From contig JAHDWL010000004.1 of assembly GCA_023384355.1 (NCBI GenBank), positions 26,606 through 90,605 on the forward strand: a DNA stretch of 64,000 nt, written 5' to 3'. The notes beneath the pieces were generated by a model that was not told the DNA's origin, did no database searches, and saw nothing but the letters and a program-made list of their open reading frames with translations. Below are positions 63,113-64,000 of this stretch, one piece after another. The stretch's first letter is position 1. Each line of letters opens with the position of its first letter. The translations under genes were made by a program, and so were the position numbers. The DNA is from Anaerolineae bacterium (GTDB taxonomy: Bacteria > Chloroflexota > Anaerolineae > Promineifilales > Promineifilaceae).

Positions 63113-64000
63113 AGGGCTAAGCTCGAATACTTTCACCGCCTTGCGACGTCGTTTCAACTGAAGATCCCCCTTCTCTATTGCCAAATTTACGAGGTCTTTA
63201 TCAATACCAGCCATGGTTGTTTCGCTGAGTAAAATACGACCGCCAGCTGCCAGAGAACTGAGGTGAAAGGCAACATTAGTTGCATCGCCAACAACCGCAT
63301 ATCGAAAGCGTTGCTGAAAACCGAGGTATCCAGATATGACAGAGCCTGTGCTGATCCCAATTCCGAAGGCGGCCGCGGGAAAACGTGAGCCGGATGTCTC
63401 ATTAAATGATCGCAAACTGGATTGAATTTCAATCGCCGCCCGAACTGCTCTATTCGCGTGATCGGATTGTGCTTCGGGCAGATTAAATACGCCCATTACC
63501 ATATCGCCGACCAGTTGGGTCAGGCTTCCATCAAATTTCAGGATGGCTTCAGATACGACCTTCATATACATATTCAAGAATTCAAGTGTGTCGACTGGCT
63601 GGTATACTTCTGCATGGGACGTGAAATCTCGCATGTCGGCGAACAAGATAGTGGCCTCGCGTACAACATTTCCACCCGGCTCAGGAAGACTTCTATCGTG
63701 GAGTAACTCGTTGGCGACCGGAGCCGGCAACAGACGATTGATGATGTAGCCCAGACGTTCATTTGCTAACGTAAGCTCGGCGGAAAGTAAATGAACTTCA
63801 TTGCGTTGCTGCTGCAATAATTGCTCATAATGAGTCTTCTCTGTAACGTCCACGGCGGCCAACAGAAGCTCTTTTTGGTCTCCAGCCAACCTGATTACGT
63901 TCAAATCAACATAGCCGCCACGGTTGTTGTGTAAAGGCTTGAATATATTTTCGAGACGATATACGCCTCCATCAGCGCTCAAAGATAGGAGCTTTGCCTC
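63092..64000 (-). CDS. PAS-associated class III cyclase-like protein, partial
   Basis: The frame is open to the window edge, so the N-terminus is missing; about 302 residues are seen. The first part (LENIFKPLHNNRGGYVDLNVIRLAGDQ, then VDVTEKTHYEQLLQQQRNEVHLL) is the end of a PAS fold and a coiled coil. The cyclase domain has metal-binding Asp in LFADMRDF and GDMVMGVF and purine-site Asp in VVGDATN, but Gln replaces the base-selecting Lys (LTQLVGD) and His replaces the transition-state Arg (NVAFHL). It may therefore be inactive or changed in activity. The previous gene codes for a Rab-like GTPase, tail-to-tail. Confidence 0.85.
   Translation of the reverse strand, partial: EAKLLSLSADGGVYRLENIFKPLHNNRGGYVDLNVIRLAGDQKELLLAAVDVTEKTHYEQLLQQQRNEVHLLSAELTLANERLGYIINRLLPAPVANELLHDRSLPEPGGNVVREATILFADMRDFTSHAEVYQPVDTLEFLNMYMKVVSEAILKFDGSLTQLVGDMVMGVFNLPEAQSDHANRAVRAAIEIQSSLRSFNETSGSRFPAAAFGIGISTGSVISGYLGFQQRFRYAVVGDATNVAFHLSSLAAGGRILLSETTMAGIDKDLVNLAIEKGDLQLKRRRKAVKVFELSPLAGITH

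Overview
The window is a dense bacterial chromosome segment of about 60 genes with no rRNA, tRNA, CRISPR array or insertion sequence that I can see. It is most likely from a Chloroflexota genome of the Anaerolineae or a neighbouring class. That is inference from gene content: lipoproteins with Ala/Thr/Pro-rich linkers, several peptide-type ABC transporters, a sufCBD-rhodanese-sufS-sufU-Rieske operon under a SufR repressor, DUF951, SirB1, a bacterial RIO kinase, a Rab-like GTPase and DUF2089/SHOCT-like proteins. Promoters read as ordinary -35/-10 boxes, many start codons are TTG or GTG, and several genes look leaderless.

Layout. 1-7.0 kb: a MoxR/DUF58 pair, an ABC-F ATPase with a terminator hairpin in its leader, a sugar-type binding lipoprotein, a GT4 glycosyltransferase and a CelD-type acetyltransferase. 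7.0-15.3 kb: YbaK, then divergent iron-sulfur units, sufR-DUF59 leftwards and sufC-B-D-rhodanese-S-U-Rieske rightwards. 15.5-18.7 kb: a type IIA topoisomerase A subunit with unusual quinolone-site residues, and a cold-shock-domain protein. 18.7-22.8 kb: a peptide ABC operon whose binding protein appears circularly permuted. 22.9-30 kb: PolX, a cNMP-binding/SpoIIE phosphatase, an SH3-type membrane protein, LigA and MoeA. 30-34.8 kb: an FGE-fold lipoprotein, an orphan secreted protein, a small membrane protein and an ABC-2 exporter. 34.9-39.2 kb: secG, a binding protein, tatA-tatB-tatC and a rhomboid protease.

39.3-44.5 kb: a RIO kinase and a five-gene operon (DUF2089 regulator, SHOCT-like protein, Toastrack/DUF4097-SHOCT protein, tandem GNAT, second SHOCT-like protein) in which four proteins carry the same short helical module. 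This operon is the best candidate for an undescribed system. 44.5-52.2 kb: a GT2 glycosyltransferase, DUF951, SirB1, a membrane-tethered pentapeptide protein, an aldo/keto reductase, an MFS transporter, DUF1638 and a DinB-like protein. 52.3-58.0 kb: a complete peptide ABC operon with both ATPases fused. 58.1-64 kb: a lone tyrosine recombinase, glgB, manA, a Rab-like GTPase without the catalytic Gln, and a PAS/cyclase-type protein with substituted catalytic residues that runs off the window.

The main themes are Fe-S cluster assembly with feedback control, uptake of peptides or related solutes, export and envelope maintenance, and glycogen or sugar-phosphate metabolism. Functions come from motif recognition in the translated sequence. 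No database search was run, and promoter and hairpin calls are by eye.
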